Positions 5,812 through 11,944 of a stretch of DNA of 11,944 nucleotides are shown here, piece after piece. A program made the position numbers and the translations under genes. Numbering within the stretch: position 1 is the stretch's first letter; each line of letters opens with the position of its first letter. Where the stretch lies: assembly GCA_005880175.1 (NCBI GenBank), contig VBJR01000234.1:1-11944 (forward strand). Reading direction: 5' to 3'. The DNA is from Chloroflexota bacterium. GTDB lineage: Bacteria > Chloroflexota > Dormibacteria > Dormibacterales > Dormibacteraceae. Under the pieces are notes generated by a model, which worked only from the letters and a program-made list of their open reading frames with translations, had not been told where the DNA came from and made no database searches.

Positions 5812-6951
5812 TCAGCTGAAGGAGGCGAAGACGCTCAGCACCGGCAGGGCCCGGTTGGCGTAGTCGAACATGGCCTGGTTCTCCCAGACGTCGCCCGAGC
5901 GCGGGTTGGCAGGGTCCACGCCGTTGCCGGGCACCGCGGTCCAGGTCGGCTCCCAGTAGAAGACGCCGAGGCCGCGGCCGTTGGGCACGGCCCGCACCAC
6001 GGCGAAGATGTCGCGAAGCATCGCCGCCTGGCCGTCCGGCGTCGCCGGGTAGCCGCCGGCCTCCTGGAGGCTGGCGTCGAAGATGTTGGGCTGTGCGTCC
6101 GACTGGGCCAGCGTGAAGCCGTAGGCGGTCTCCGCCACCAGCACCGGCCGGCCGTAGCGCGCGGCCACGTCGTTCAGGTTGGCCTGGAGGGAGGCCAGCG
6201 AGCCGTGCCAGTACACGTAGTGGGACACGCCGATCACGTCGAACGGCACCCCGTACGCGACCGCCTGGTCCAGCCACGCGCGGGTGGCGGGATTGTCGCC
6301 GCCGTTCGAGAGGTGGAGCATGACTCGCGTGTCGGGGGAGGCGGCGCGGGCGCCGGCGACGCCCGCCTTGAGCAGCGCCGCCAGGTTGGCCCAGTTCGAG
6401 GTGCTGCCATCGGGCCACAGCATCCCGTTGTTGATCTCGTTGCCGATCTGTGCCATGTCCGCCGCCGTACCCTGCGCCCGCAGACTGCCGAGGACGTCGG
6501 CGGTGTAGTCGTGGACGGCAGCCTGCAGCTGGGCGAAGTTCAGCGGTGCCCACGCCGCCGGCTTCGACTGCCAGCCCGGATCGGCCCACGTGTCCGAGTA
6601 GTGGAAGTCGATCAGCAGCCCCATGCCGCGCGCCTTGACCTGCCGCGCCATGTCGAGCACGCGCGCCTTGTCGTTGTAGCCGTCGGCCGGGTTCACCCAG
6701 ACCCTGACCCGAGCGTAGTTCGCGCCGCTCGACCGCAGGATGTCCAGCGCGTCCCGCCGGACGCCGCCGGGGTCGTAGTAGACGCCTCCGAGGTCCTGGC
6801 TCTTCTTCAGGCTCGAGATGTCGGCCCCGCGGATCGCAACCGGCGCTCCCACGGCCTTGGCGGAACCGGCCGAGCCGGCCACCATGCCCAGCGTGCCCAG
6901 CGCCGCCACCATCAGCGAGAGGGCTCTCCTCGCGTTGCCAAACCTGCGCAT
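5812..6951 (-). CDS. Secreted arabinogalactan endo-beta-1,4-galactanase (GH53)
   Basis: This enzyme cleaves beta-1,4-galactan side chains of type I arabinogalactan and pectin outside the cell. The first 34 residues are a signal peptide: MRRFGNARRA, a hydrophobic core, then GSAGSAKAVGA. GH53 signatures follow: GADISSLKK at 42-50, ARVRVWVNP at 80-88, LIDFHYSDTWADPG at 113-126, QIGNEINNGMLWP at 168-180 with E172 as acid/base, VSHYVYWHG at 242-250, VAETAYGF at 272-279 with E274 as nucleophile, FYWEP at 331-335, and the C-terminal W-x-NQAMFD. At 379 residues it is full length for a one-domain galactanase, with no carbohydrate-binding module. The start is firm: AAGGAGG (6958-6964) lies 6 nt before the ATG. 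No transporter, galactosidase or LacI regulator is next to it. An 89-bp gap separates it from the upstream zinc-ribbon gene. Confidence 0.95.
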   Translation of the reverse strand: MRRFGNARRALSLMVAALGTLGMVAGSAGSAKAVGAPVAIRGADISSLKKSQDLGGVYYDPGGVRRDALDILRSSGANYARVRVWVNPADGYNDKARVLDMARQVKARGMGLLIDFHYSDTWADPGWQSKPAAWAPLNFAQLQAAVHDYTADVLGSLRAQGTAADMAQIGNEINNGMLWPDGSTSNWANLAALLKAGVAGARAASPDTRVMLHLSNGGDNPATRAWLDQAVAYGVPFDVIGVSHYVYWHGSLASLQANLNDVAARYGRPVLVAETAYGFTLAQSDAQPNIFDASLQEAGGYPATPDGQAAMLRDIFAVVRAVPNGRGLGVFYWEPTWTAVPGNGVDPANPRSGDVWENQAMFDYANRALPVLSVFASFS

Positions 6952-7040
6952 GTCGAGCCTCCTTGGGCCCCAGTATGCGCCCGCCAGCGCGAACGGTGGG
7001 CCCTCCGGTTCCAGGCCAGCCGAATGGAGCCCGGTACGCT

Positions 7041-7478
7041 CTACGGTGGGGGCGGAGGATTGGTCTCCATCTCGGCAAGGCTGATCCTGGCGACGTCAGT
7101 CTCGGCCAGCACCCACCACGGGTACTCGCGGTCGGGCCGGTCCGGGTAGCTCGGAATGCGCTGCACGTCCCGCGACCGCAGGCCCAGGACGAAGCAAGGA
7201 CCGGCGACTACCGGACGATCGCGACGCAGGTAGCCGGCGCTGCCGCCGCAGCGACAGCGCTGCAGCAGGATGGACAGCGACCGGATCTCGCCGCAGTGGT
7301 GGCAGTGCAGCAGGGTCCTGGGGAGCATCTGCGATCGCTCACGGAAGACGATCGCGAGGTTGCGGCCCGTCAGACCGTTGGACGCCGCCGAGCCGGCGCC
7401 CACCGCCGGTGCGAAGGCGGGCGAGCTGACGGGCTGGGGCAGCAGGCCAGCCAGGTCGCCGCCACCGGTCCGCATCAT
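7041..7478 (-). CDS. Small zinc-ribbon protein (about 145 aa)
   Basis: The C-terminal 95 residues look like a real domain. They begin LLHCHHCGEIRSLSILLQRC and continue RCGGSAGYLRRDRPVVAGPC, giving a CxxC...CxC metal site (C59, C62, C75, C77), then a strand-rich part ending WWVLAETDVARISLAE. The N-terminal 45 residues are low-complexity (Ala/Gly/Pro). The chosen ATG at 7478 overlaps the TGA of the propeller gene as TGATG, so translation is probably coupled. An internal ATG at 7328 (MLPRTLLHC) would give just the conserved domain, but it has a poor ribosome site. The function is unknown. Confidence 0.65.
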   Translation of the reverse strand: MMRTGGGDLAGLLPQPVSSPAFAPAVGAGSAASNGLTGRNLAIVFRERSQMLPRTLLHCHHCGEIRSLSILLQRCRCGGSAGYLRRDRPVVAGPCFVLGLRSRDVQRIPSYPDRPDREYPWWVLAETDVARISLAEMETNPPPPP

Positions 7479-8191
7479 CAGAGCCACCCCAGCCGGATGA
7501 ACGCGATCCGCTCGCCGTCCGGCGACCATGTCGGGGACAGGTCGAAGTACCTCGAACCCGGCAGCGGCTCCTCGGTGGACCCGTCGGCGGCCACGACGAA
7601 GACCCCGTCGTCAGCCTGCGGTCCACGCGTCAATGCGATCCGCGTGCCGTCTGGTGACCAGGCAGGCGGCCCCCCGCCTTCGGATGCGTGCGTCAACCGG
7701 CGCAGGTCCGAGCCGTCGCCGCCCATGACGTGGAGGCTCCAGCCGGCGTCGGTCTCGCGGAGGAACGCGATGCGCCCGTCCGGCCCCCATGACGGCAGGG
7801 TGCCCTCGGCGATCTCGTGCACGTTCGTCCCGTCGGCATCGACGACGCAGATCGTCGGGGTCGCCGTGTCAGCTTGTCGGACGAACGCGATCCGTCCGCC
7901 GTCGGGCGACCAGGTCGGGTTCGTGGCGGGATGGTTCGCGAGCGACCGCTCGCCGGAGCCGTCGGCCGCGACTACCAGCGTCTCCACCAGCGGACCGCAC
8001 CTCGTGAAGGCGAGGCGGCTGGCATCGGGCGACCAGGCCGGATGGTCGTCAAAGCCCTGGCTGGGATGGGTCAGTCGGGTTCGACGCCCACCGCCCAGGT
8101 CGAGGAGGTGGAGGGACTGGAAGCCGCCGTCGAAGGCCCAGGCGAAGGCCAGCCGGTAGGCGGGCAGTGGCTCGGGTGTCGGCGCGATCAC
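7478..8191 (-). CDS. PD40/TolB-like beta-propeller protein
   Basis: There are five PD40 repeats, each with a WSPD-type turn followed by a strand: AWSPDASRLAF (52-62), TWSPDGGRIAF (93-103), SWGPDGRIAF (134-143), AWSPDGTRIAL (177-187) and TWSPDGERIAF (221-231). Repeats such as VVAADGSGE and VVDADGTN lie between them. Such propellers are protein- or ligand-binding scaffolds. There is no signal peptide, and at 237 residues it is shorter than full six- or seven-bladed TolB propellers, so it may be a partial or cytoplasmic version. The only possible start is GTG at 8191, since a stop lies eight codons upstream. There is no clear ribosome site, which is compatible with a leaderless mRNA. It overlaps the zinc-ribbon gene by TGATG. 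Confidence 0.85.
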   Translation of the reverse strand: MIAPTPEPLPAYRLAFAWAFDGGFQSLHLLDLGGGRRTRLTHPSQGFDDHPAWSPDASRLAFTRCGPLVETLVVAADGSGERSLANHPATNPTWSPDGGRIAFVRQADTATPTICVVDADGTNVHEIAEGTLPSWGPDGRIAFLRETDAGWSLHVMGGDGSDLRRLTHASEGGGPPAWSPDGTRIALTRGPQADDGVFVVAADGSTEEPLPGSRYFDLSPTWSPDGERIAFIRLGWL

Positions 8192-8201
8192 GGGAGAATG
8201 G

Positions 8202-8215
8202 TGACCGATCGGTCA
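8202..8215. promoter_or_regulatory. 14-bp perfect palindrome, TetR-like operator
   Basis: TGACCGATCGGTCA is its own reverse complement and lies 10 bp upstream of the GTG start of the propeller gene, in the 188-bp region shared with the divergent epimerase. Half-sites of the kind GACCG/CGGTC are common for TetR-family repressors. No regulator gene is adjacent. Confidence 0.45.
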
Positions 8216-8379
8216 GCCGCGACAGGGAATTGCGCCGGTCGCCGAACCAGGATCGACCATCCGCGTTCGATCTGCCTCAGCGCTCTGGCCCGCCTGTTCC
8301 ACGCGGTACGCGATCCCGCCACTCCTCCGCTCTCTGCCCGGCCCGATCCAGTACGGTCGGAGCGGCACATGGGGACTCG

Positions 8380-9333
8380 GTGAAGATCGTCATCCCGGGC
8401 GGAAGCGGGCAGGTGGGCCAACTGGTGGCGCGGGCGTTCGCGGCCGACGGCAACGAGGTGATCGTCCTGAGCCGCGGGAGCGGCGTGGGGGCAGGCCGGG
8501 TCGTGCCCTGGGACGGACGCACGCTCGGGCCCTGGGCGGCCGAGCTGGAAGGGGCCGACCTGGTGCTCAACCTCGCGGGTCGCGGCGTGAACTGCCGGTA
8601 CACGGCTGCCAACCTGCGGGCGATGATGGAGTCCCGCGTGGACTCGACTCGGGTCATCGGCGAGGCGATCGCGCGGGCGGCTCGCCCGCCAGGCGCCTGG
8701 CTCCAGATGAGCACAGCCACGATCTACGCCCACCGGCTGGACGCGCCCAATGACGAGGCCGCGGGCATCATCGGCGGCCATGAGCCGGACGTTCCCGACT
8801 ACTGGGAGTACAGCGTCCGCATCGCGCGCAGCTGGGAGCGCGCTCTCGCCGACGCGCGGACCCCGGCCACGCGCAAGGTCGCGCTGCGCACCGCGATGGT
8901 GATGAGCCCCGACCGGGGCGGCGTCTTCGACGTGCTGCTGGGGCTGGTGCGGCGAGGTCTCGGCGGCCCGGTGGCCGGCGGCCGCCAGTTCGTTTCGTGG
9001 ATCCACGATCGCGACTTCGTGCAGGTGGTCCGCTTCGTGCGCGAGCGCAGCGACATCACGGGGGCTGTGAACGTGGCCGCGCCCGGCCCGCTGCCTCAGC
9101 GCGAGCTGATGCGGGCCCTGCGCGAGGCCTGGGGGACGCGTACCGGCCTGCCCGCCACGAGGTGGATGCTGGAAGTCGGGGCGTGGGCGTTGCGCACGGA
9201 CACGGAGCTGTTGCTCAAGAGCCGACGTGTGGTTCCTGGACGGCTGCTGGACGCCGGCTTCGCGTTCGCCTTCCCCGACTGGCCACCGGCCGCGCACGAC
9301 CTGGTTCCCCGCTGGCGAGCCGCCCCGGCCTGA
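8380..9333 (+). CDS. TIGR01777-family NAD(P)-dependent epimerase (YfcH/SulA-like)
   Basis: 317 residues, normal for the family. The N-terminal Rossmann motif VKIVIPGGSGQVG is at 1-13. It is followed by the family markers VPWDGRTLGPWAAELEGADL, VLNLAGRGVNCRY and MMESRVDSTRVIGEAI. A STATIYAH segment is in the position of the SDR serine, and VRIARSWE appears where the extended-SDR Y-x-x-x-K helix would be. VALRTAMVMSP and FVSWIHDRDFV follow. The C-terminus has the DUF1731 pattern RRVVPGRLLDAGFAFAFP. The GTG at 8380 is chosen because the Rossmann strand starts right there and GGGGA lies just upstream; the open frame extends further 5' but that part is unlike the family. The substrate is unknown. 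It converges with the MDR gene. Confidence 0.9.
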   Translation: MKIVIPGGSGQVGQLVARAFAADGNEVIVLSRGSGVGAGRVVPWDGRTLGPWAAELEGADLVLNLAGRGVNCRYTAANLRAMMESRVDSTRVIGEAIARAARPPGAWLQMSTATIYAHRLDAPNDEAAGIIGGHEPDVPDYWEYSVRIARSWERALADARTPATRKVALRTAMVMSPDRGGVFDVLLGLVRRGLGGPVAGGRQFVSWIHDRDFVQVVRFVRERSDITGAVNVAAPGPLPQRELMRALREAWGTRTGLPATRWMLEVGAWALRTDTELLLKSRRVVPGRLLDAGFAFAFPDWPPAAHDLVPRWRAAPA

Positions 9334-9355
9334 GCCGTACCGCCGTGTTCAGGCC
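9327..9355. terminator. Hairpin between converging genes
   Basis: GGCCTGA (9327-9333) pairs with TCAGGCC (9349-9355) around a 15-nt loop. It covers the epimerase stop codon and lies 17 bp from the end of the converging MDR gene. The placement suits a two-way terminator, but there is no T-tract and the loop is long. Confidence 0.35.
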
Positions 9356-9371
9356 AGGAGAGTGATAGGGG

Positions 9372-10299
9372 TCAGCGACGTGGATCCACCACGATCGCAC
9401 CACCCAGCCGGCCTCCGACTGCCGCGGCGAGCGCAGCCCCGGCCTCCGCCAGTCCGTACACGGCTGCGACCGGAATCGCCAGACCACGCTCGACGAAGCT
9501 GGTGGCCTGCCGCTCAAGGAGCGCTCCGTCCGGATTCACGAAGAACCCGCCAACGCTGATGCCGCGTGCGCCTTCCGATGGGCTCGTTCGTGATCGTCGC
9601 CAGGCGGCCGCCGTCGGCGACCAGCGGCAGGAGATCGGGTGCCCTGCCAACCACGGCGTTGACGGCGACTGGTACCCGGCCTCCAGCCAGGCGGCCCACC
9701 TCCGCGGGCCAGTCCGGCCGGTGGTAGTCGAGCACCGCGGCTGCGCCGTACCGGAGCAGCCGATCGGCGCTGCGCGGGTCGGCGGTCGCGATGACCGACG
9801 CGCCCATCCGAGCTCCGACCGCCACGAGCATGCCGCCGGTGATGCCGCCCCCGCCGTTGACGAGGAGCGGTTCCCCCGCCTTCAGCATGAGGGTCTGGGA
9901 GAGTACCTCGGCCGCGGTCAGCGCGGGTACGGGGAAGACGGCGGCTTCCTCGAACGACATGCCCGCCGGCTTCCGCGAGACCTGTTCTTCCGGCGCGACG
10001 AAGAGCTGGGCCCAGGTGCCCTGCCGCAGGGGCACAGCGTGAGTGAGCACCTCGTCGCCAGCCCGGAAGCGGGAGACGGCGGTACCGACAGAGCGGACTA
10101 CGCCGGACGCTTCGACCCCGAGTGCCATGGGCGGCGACGCGCCCACGTCCCAACGTCCGGTCCGGACGAAGTCGTCCCAGTTGGCTACCCCGGCGGCGCG
10201 CACCTCGATGAGGACGCCGTCGGGCTCCAGGTCCGCAGGGTCTGGCAGTTCCAGCGTCCGAACGGCCCCTCCGAGCTCGGTGATGCCGGCGGCTTGCAT
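9372..10299 (-). pseudogene. Quinone-oxidoreductase-like MDR gene with a one-base frameshift
   Basis: The first 241 residues form a medium-chain dehydrogenase/reductase of the zinc-free quinone oxidoreductase type. It has a GroES-like domain (VLIEVRAAGVANWDDFVRTG at 29-48, then ALGVEASGVV and AGDEVLTHAV) and the nucleotide-binding loop LLVNGGGGITGGML at 145-158. After residue 241 (NEPI) the frame runs into an unrelated tail and stops at 9514. The next frame supplies the expected C-terminus, EGARGISVGGFFVNPDGALL to IVVDPRR, ending at 9372. Skipping one base in the CC at 9575-9576 restores a 308-residue enzyme of normal length. This is a real mutation or a sequencing error. No ribosome site is obvious at the ATG. 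The gene lies 189 bp downstream of the SDR gene on the same strand. Confidence 0.85.
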
Positions 10300-10488
10300 G
10301 AGATGGATTCTGGCCCTTTGGTGGACGAGTCCGAGCCGGTCACCTCACGGTGATTGCCAGAGTCGGGCCCACAAGATCGCCCGCAAGGGGGGAGAGGACT
10401 ACTGCCCTCCACGGCCTCCGCGTCGGTCGGCGGCCTCGGAGCATCCCGCACCGGCGCCACCACCATCTGCCCGCCGCGGTTGAGCAGT

Positions 10489-11307
10489 TCATCCAGCTGC
10501 TCCGAAGCGATCGGTGGCGGCGGCCTCGGAGCGGCCGTAGCCGACGTCGTCAGGGGCCACGAGCGCCCACGGCGCCTCGCACCAGCAGACCAGCACCCGA
10601 CCGATCAGCGAGTCATCCTTGACGAAGCGGACCACCTCCCCCGCGATCTGCTCGGGCGGGGTCATCTGGTCCGGCATGTGCACCTCCGCCCGCCCGACGG
10701 CGTCCAGGCTGGCCGCATACGCAGTCGTCTCAGGCGTGGCGATCCAATCCGGCACCACGCAGTTGACGCGGACGCCGTCGCGTGCCGCGAGCGGCCCGAG
10801 CACCGCGGTCAGCCGGATCAGCCCGGCCTTGGCCACCGCGTACTCGATCGGCGTGCTGCGCATCGTGCCCAGGCCTGCGACGGACGCGATGTTCACGACC
10901 GCGCCCCCACCACGGAGCCGCATCGAGGGCAGGGCGTGCTGGATGGCGAACATCGGCCCGCGGAGGTTGAGGTCGAGCGCTCGTCCCCAGTGGTCACTTG
11001 GCGCGTCGGGGAAGTAGGGAGCAGCGGGGCCGCCAGCGCTGTTGACCAGCACGTCGAGACCGCCGTAGGCCTGGCCGGCGAACGCGGTCATGGCGGCGAC
11101 ATCGCTCTCTACCGTCACGTCGGCCCGGATGAACGCGGCCCGGCCGCCGGCGGCCTCGATACGGCGGACCGTCTCGTGTCCGCCTTCGACGTCCACGTCG
11201 GCAACGACGACCGATGCACCCTCGGCGGCCAGGCGCATCGCGACGGCCCGGCCCGTGCCCGGGCCGCCGCCCCCGGTCGTCAGCGCCACTCGGCCATGGA
11301 GTTCCAT
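10489..11307 (-). CDS. SDR-family NAD(P)-dependent oxidoreductase
   Basis: A classical short-chain dehydrogenase of 272 residues. The cofactor loop is TTGGGGPGTG (10-19), followed by DV-type acidic positions after the second strand (VVVADVDVEGG). NSAGG is at 89-93. The catalytic tetrad is N114 (LNLRG), S142 (NIASVAG), and Y156 with K160 (EYAVAKAG). The VNCVVPDWIATP segment and a family-typical helix PPEQIAGEVVRFVKDDSLIG close the fold. The C-terminal tail is longer than usual (WCEAPWALVAPDDVGYGRSE and onwards). The ATG at 11307 (MELHGRVAL) matches where SDRs begin; an upstream ATG at 11337 would add ten unlikely residues. The substrate cannot be predicted. Confidence 0.92.
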   Translation of the reverse strand: MELHGRVALTTGGGGPGTGRAVAMRLAAEGASVVVADVDVEGGHETVRRIEAAGGRAAFIRADVTVESDVAAMTAFAGQAYGGLDVLVNSAGGPAAPYFPDAPSDHWGRALDLNLRGPMFAIQHALPSMRLRGGGAVVNIASVAGLGTMRSTPIEYAVAKAGLIRLTAVLGPLAARDGVRVNCVVPDWIATPETTAYAASLDAVGRAEVHMPDQMTPPEQIAGEVVRFVKDDSLIGRVLVCWCEAPWALVAPDDVGYGRSEAAATDRFGAAG

Positions 11308-11321
11308 CCGGGCAGGATGTC

Positions 11322-11347
11322 TCGCCAACCATGACATCTACTGTCAA
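11322..11347 (-). promoter_or_regulatory. Weak candidate promoter for the SDR gene
   Basis: On the minus strand a perfect TTGACA (11347-11342) lies about 35 bp before the ATG at 11307. No convincing -10 follows at 16-19 bp. The spacing would suit a nearly leaderless transcript from 11307. Confidence 0.22.
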
Positions 11348-11495
11348 GGTGGGGTGGTGTGCGGCGGGCGGGTGTGGGCGAAACTGGTAGACGCACGAGA
11401 CGACCGTTGCAGCGCTGGGGCCACCCAGCCTGCCGAGCGAACGCACCTGGAGCGGAACACCGGCACCTTGAGGCGCCCGCTCTCTGTCCAGGACG

Positions 11496-11944
11496 TCAGC
11501 TGAGCGGGCCGCGACCGTACGTCGCCGGGTCCAGACTGAACGCCAGCCCCTGCCAGTCCCAGTCCCCGGCGTCCCGCCGCCGTCGGTTGTCCCGCGCGAT
11601 CTGCCGGTAGGCGCCGAGCGCCGAGCGGTCGTCCAGACGGGCGGTGTCCAGGCCGAGGTGCTCGGCCAGCAGTTGGCAGCGGAGCGCGCGCACGACCGGC
11701 GGGTCCCAAAACGTCACGTTCATCTCGCTGTTGCCCAGGACCGATGCCGCGTGGAGGTTGCAGGAGCCGATCGTGGCCCAGGAGTCGTCGATCAGCATGA
11801 CCTTGGCGTGGACGTAGACGTCGTGGCGACCCGTGGAGCCGCGCCCTGCGATGCCGGCGAGGGCAAAGCGCTCGTGCCGGCCGAGCGCCGCCAGTTGATC
11901 GAGGAAGGCCCGCCGCTCGGGTCGCCGGCTGGCCTCCCGCACCC
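11496..11944 (-). CDS. Phospholipase D-like / cardiolipin synthase-like protein, C-terminal half
   Basis: The frame is open at the right edge, so only the C-terminal 148 or so residues are present. It carries the second HKD motif: YVHAKVMLIDDSWATIGSCN gives H-x-K-x4-D followed by G-S-x-N, then NSEMNV with the conserved glutamate. The tail ends DWDWQGLAFSLDPATYGRGP. In this superfamily two HKD motifs form one active site that transfers phosphatidyl groups or hydrolyses phosphodiesters, so the first should lie upstream, outside the window. Cardiolipin synthase-like is the most likely type, but a generic PLD-domain protein cannot be excluded. The 158 bp between it and the SDR gene hold no gene. 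Confidence 0.9.
   Translation of the reverse strand, partial: VREASRRPERRAFLDQLAALGRHERFALAGIAGRGSTGRHDVYVHAKVMLIDDSWATIGSCNLHAASVLGNSEMNVTFWDPPVVRALRCQLLAEHLGLDTARLDDRSALGAYRQIARDNRRRRDAGDWDWQGLAFSLDPATYGRGPLS

Noticed and set aside
6205..7149. Plus-strand frame of about 314 codons opposite the galactanase
   Set aside because: The galactanase on the minus strand has all GH53 signatures and a strong ribosome site; the antisense frame follows from its high-GC codon use.
8167..8379. 71-residue N-terminal extension of the epimerase
   Set aside because: It is Arg/Ser-rich, unlike the family, and lies before the Rossmann strand that normally begins these proteins.
10428..10532. 15-bp direct repeat CGGCGGCCTCGGAGC at 10428-10442 and 10518-10532, 90 bp apart
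   Set aside because: The flanks are not duplicated and the motif is simple GC-rich sequence, partly at the SDR C-terminus; it is probably chance.
11365..11460. tRNA-Leu gene
   Set aside because: Only the D-arm resembles tRNA-Leu. There is no GGTTCGA-type T-arm, no variable stem and no pairing acceptor arm within the expected 85-90 nt.
1..11944. CRISPR array, rRNA, riboswitch or insertion-sequence ends
   Set aside because: No regularly spaced repeats, no rRNA-like conserved segments, no recognisable aptamer and no transposase with terminal inverted repeats were seen.

Overview
The window is high-GC bacterial chromosome. A relic of the DUF222/13E12 HNH family, leaderless-looking starts, GTG/TTG starts and a short TIGR01777 epimerase point to an actinobacterium or a closely similar high-GC soil lineage such as Chloroflexota/Dormibacterota. 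The exact taxon cannot be fixed from the sequence.

Left part (1 to about 3976): the right-hand end of an integrated mobile element, with all genes on the minus strand. In transcription order they are a large serine recombinase (2478-3971), a 231-bp control region, and then four genes each joined by a 4-bp start/stop overlap: a 74-aa XRE regulator, a 45-aa protein, a 93-aa protein, and a DUF3987-like replication ATPase with an N-terminal zinc finger that runs off the left edge. The control region has a TTGACA-N18-TACACT promoter whose predicted transcription start falls inside a perfect 26-bp palindrome, a likely operator. The recombinase start lies against a remnant of a DUF222 gene (about 3977-4143), so the element probably integrated into a 13E12-type gene, as mycobacterial phiRv1 did. 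The overall plan (recombinase, regulator, small genes, primase/helicase) resembles a phage satellite or a small integrative element.

Middle (3977-4654): decayed DNA. It holds the DUF222 relic, a change of coding frame into a second relic ending at 4289, and about 365 bp with no recognisable gene. It is followed by a short DUF1062 zinc-ribbon protein on the plus strand.

Right part (5016-11944): ordinary accessory metabolism. There is a six-helix membrane protein of unknown family, a secreted GH53 endo-beta-1,4-galactanase, a small zinc-ribbon protein overlapping the end of a PD40/TolB-like propeller protein, and a divergently placed TIGR01777 epimerase. These are followed by a quinone-oxidoreductase-like MDR gene broken by a single-base frameshift, an SDR oxidoreductase, and the C-terminal half of a phospholipase-D/cardiolipin-synthase-like protein cut by the window edge. 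A 14-bp palindrome in the divergent tolB-like/epimerase region looks like a TetR-type operator.
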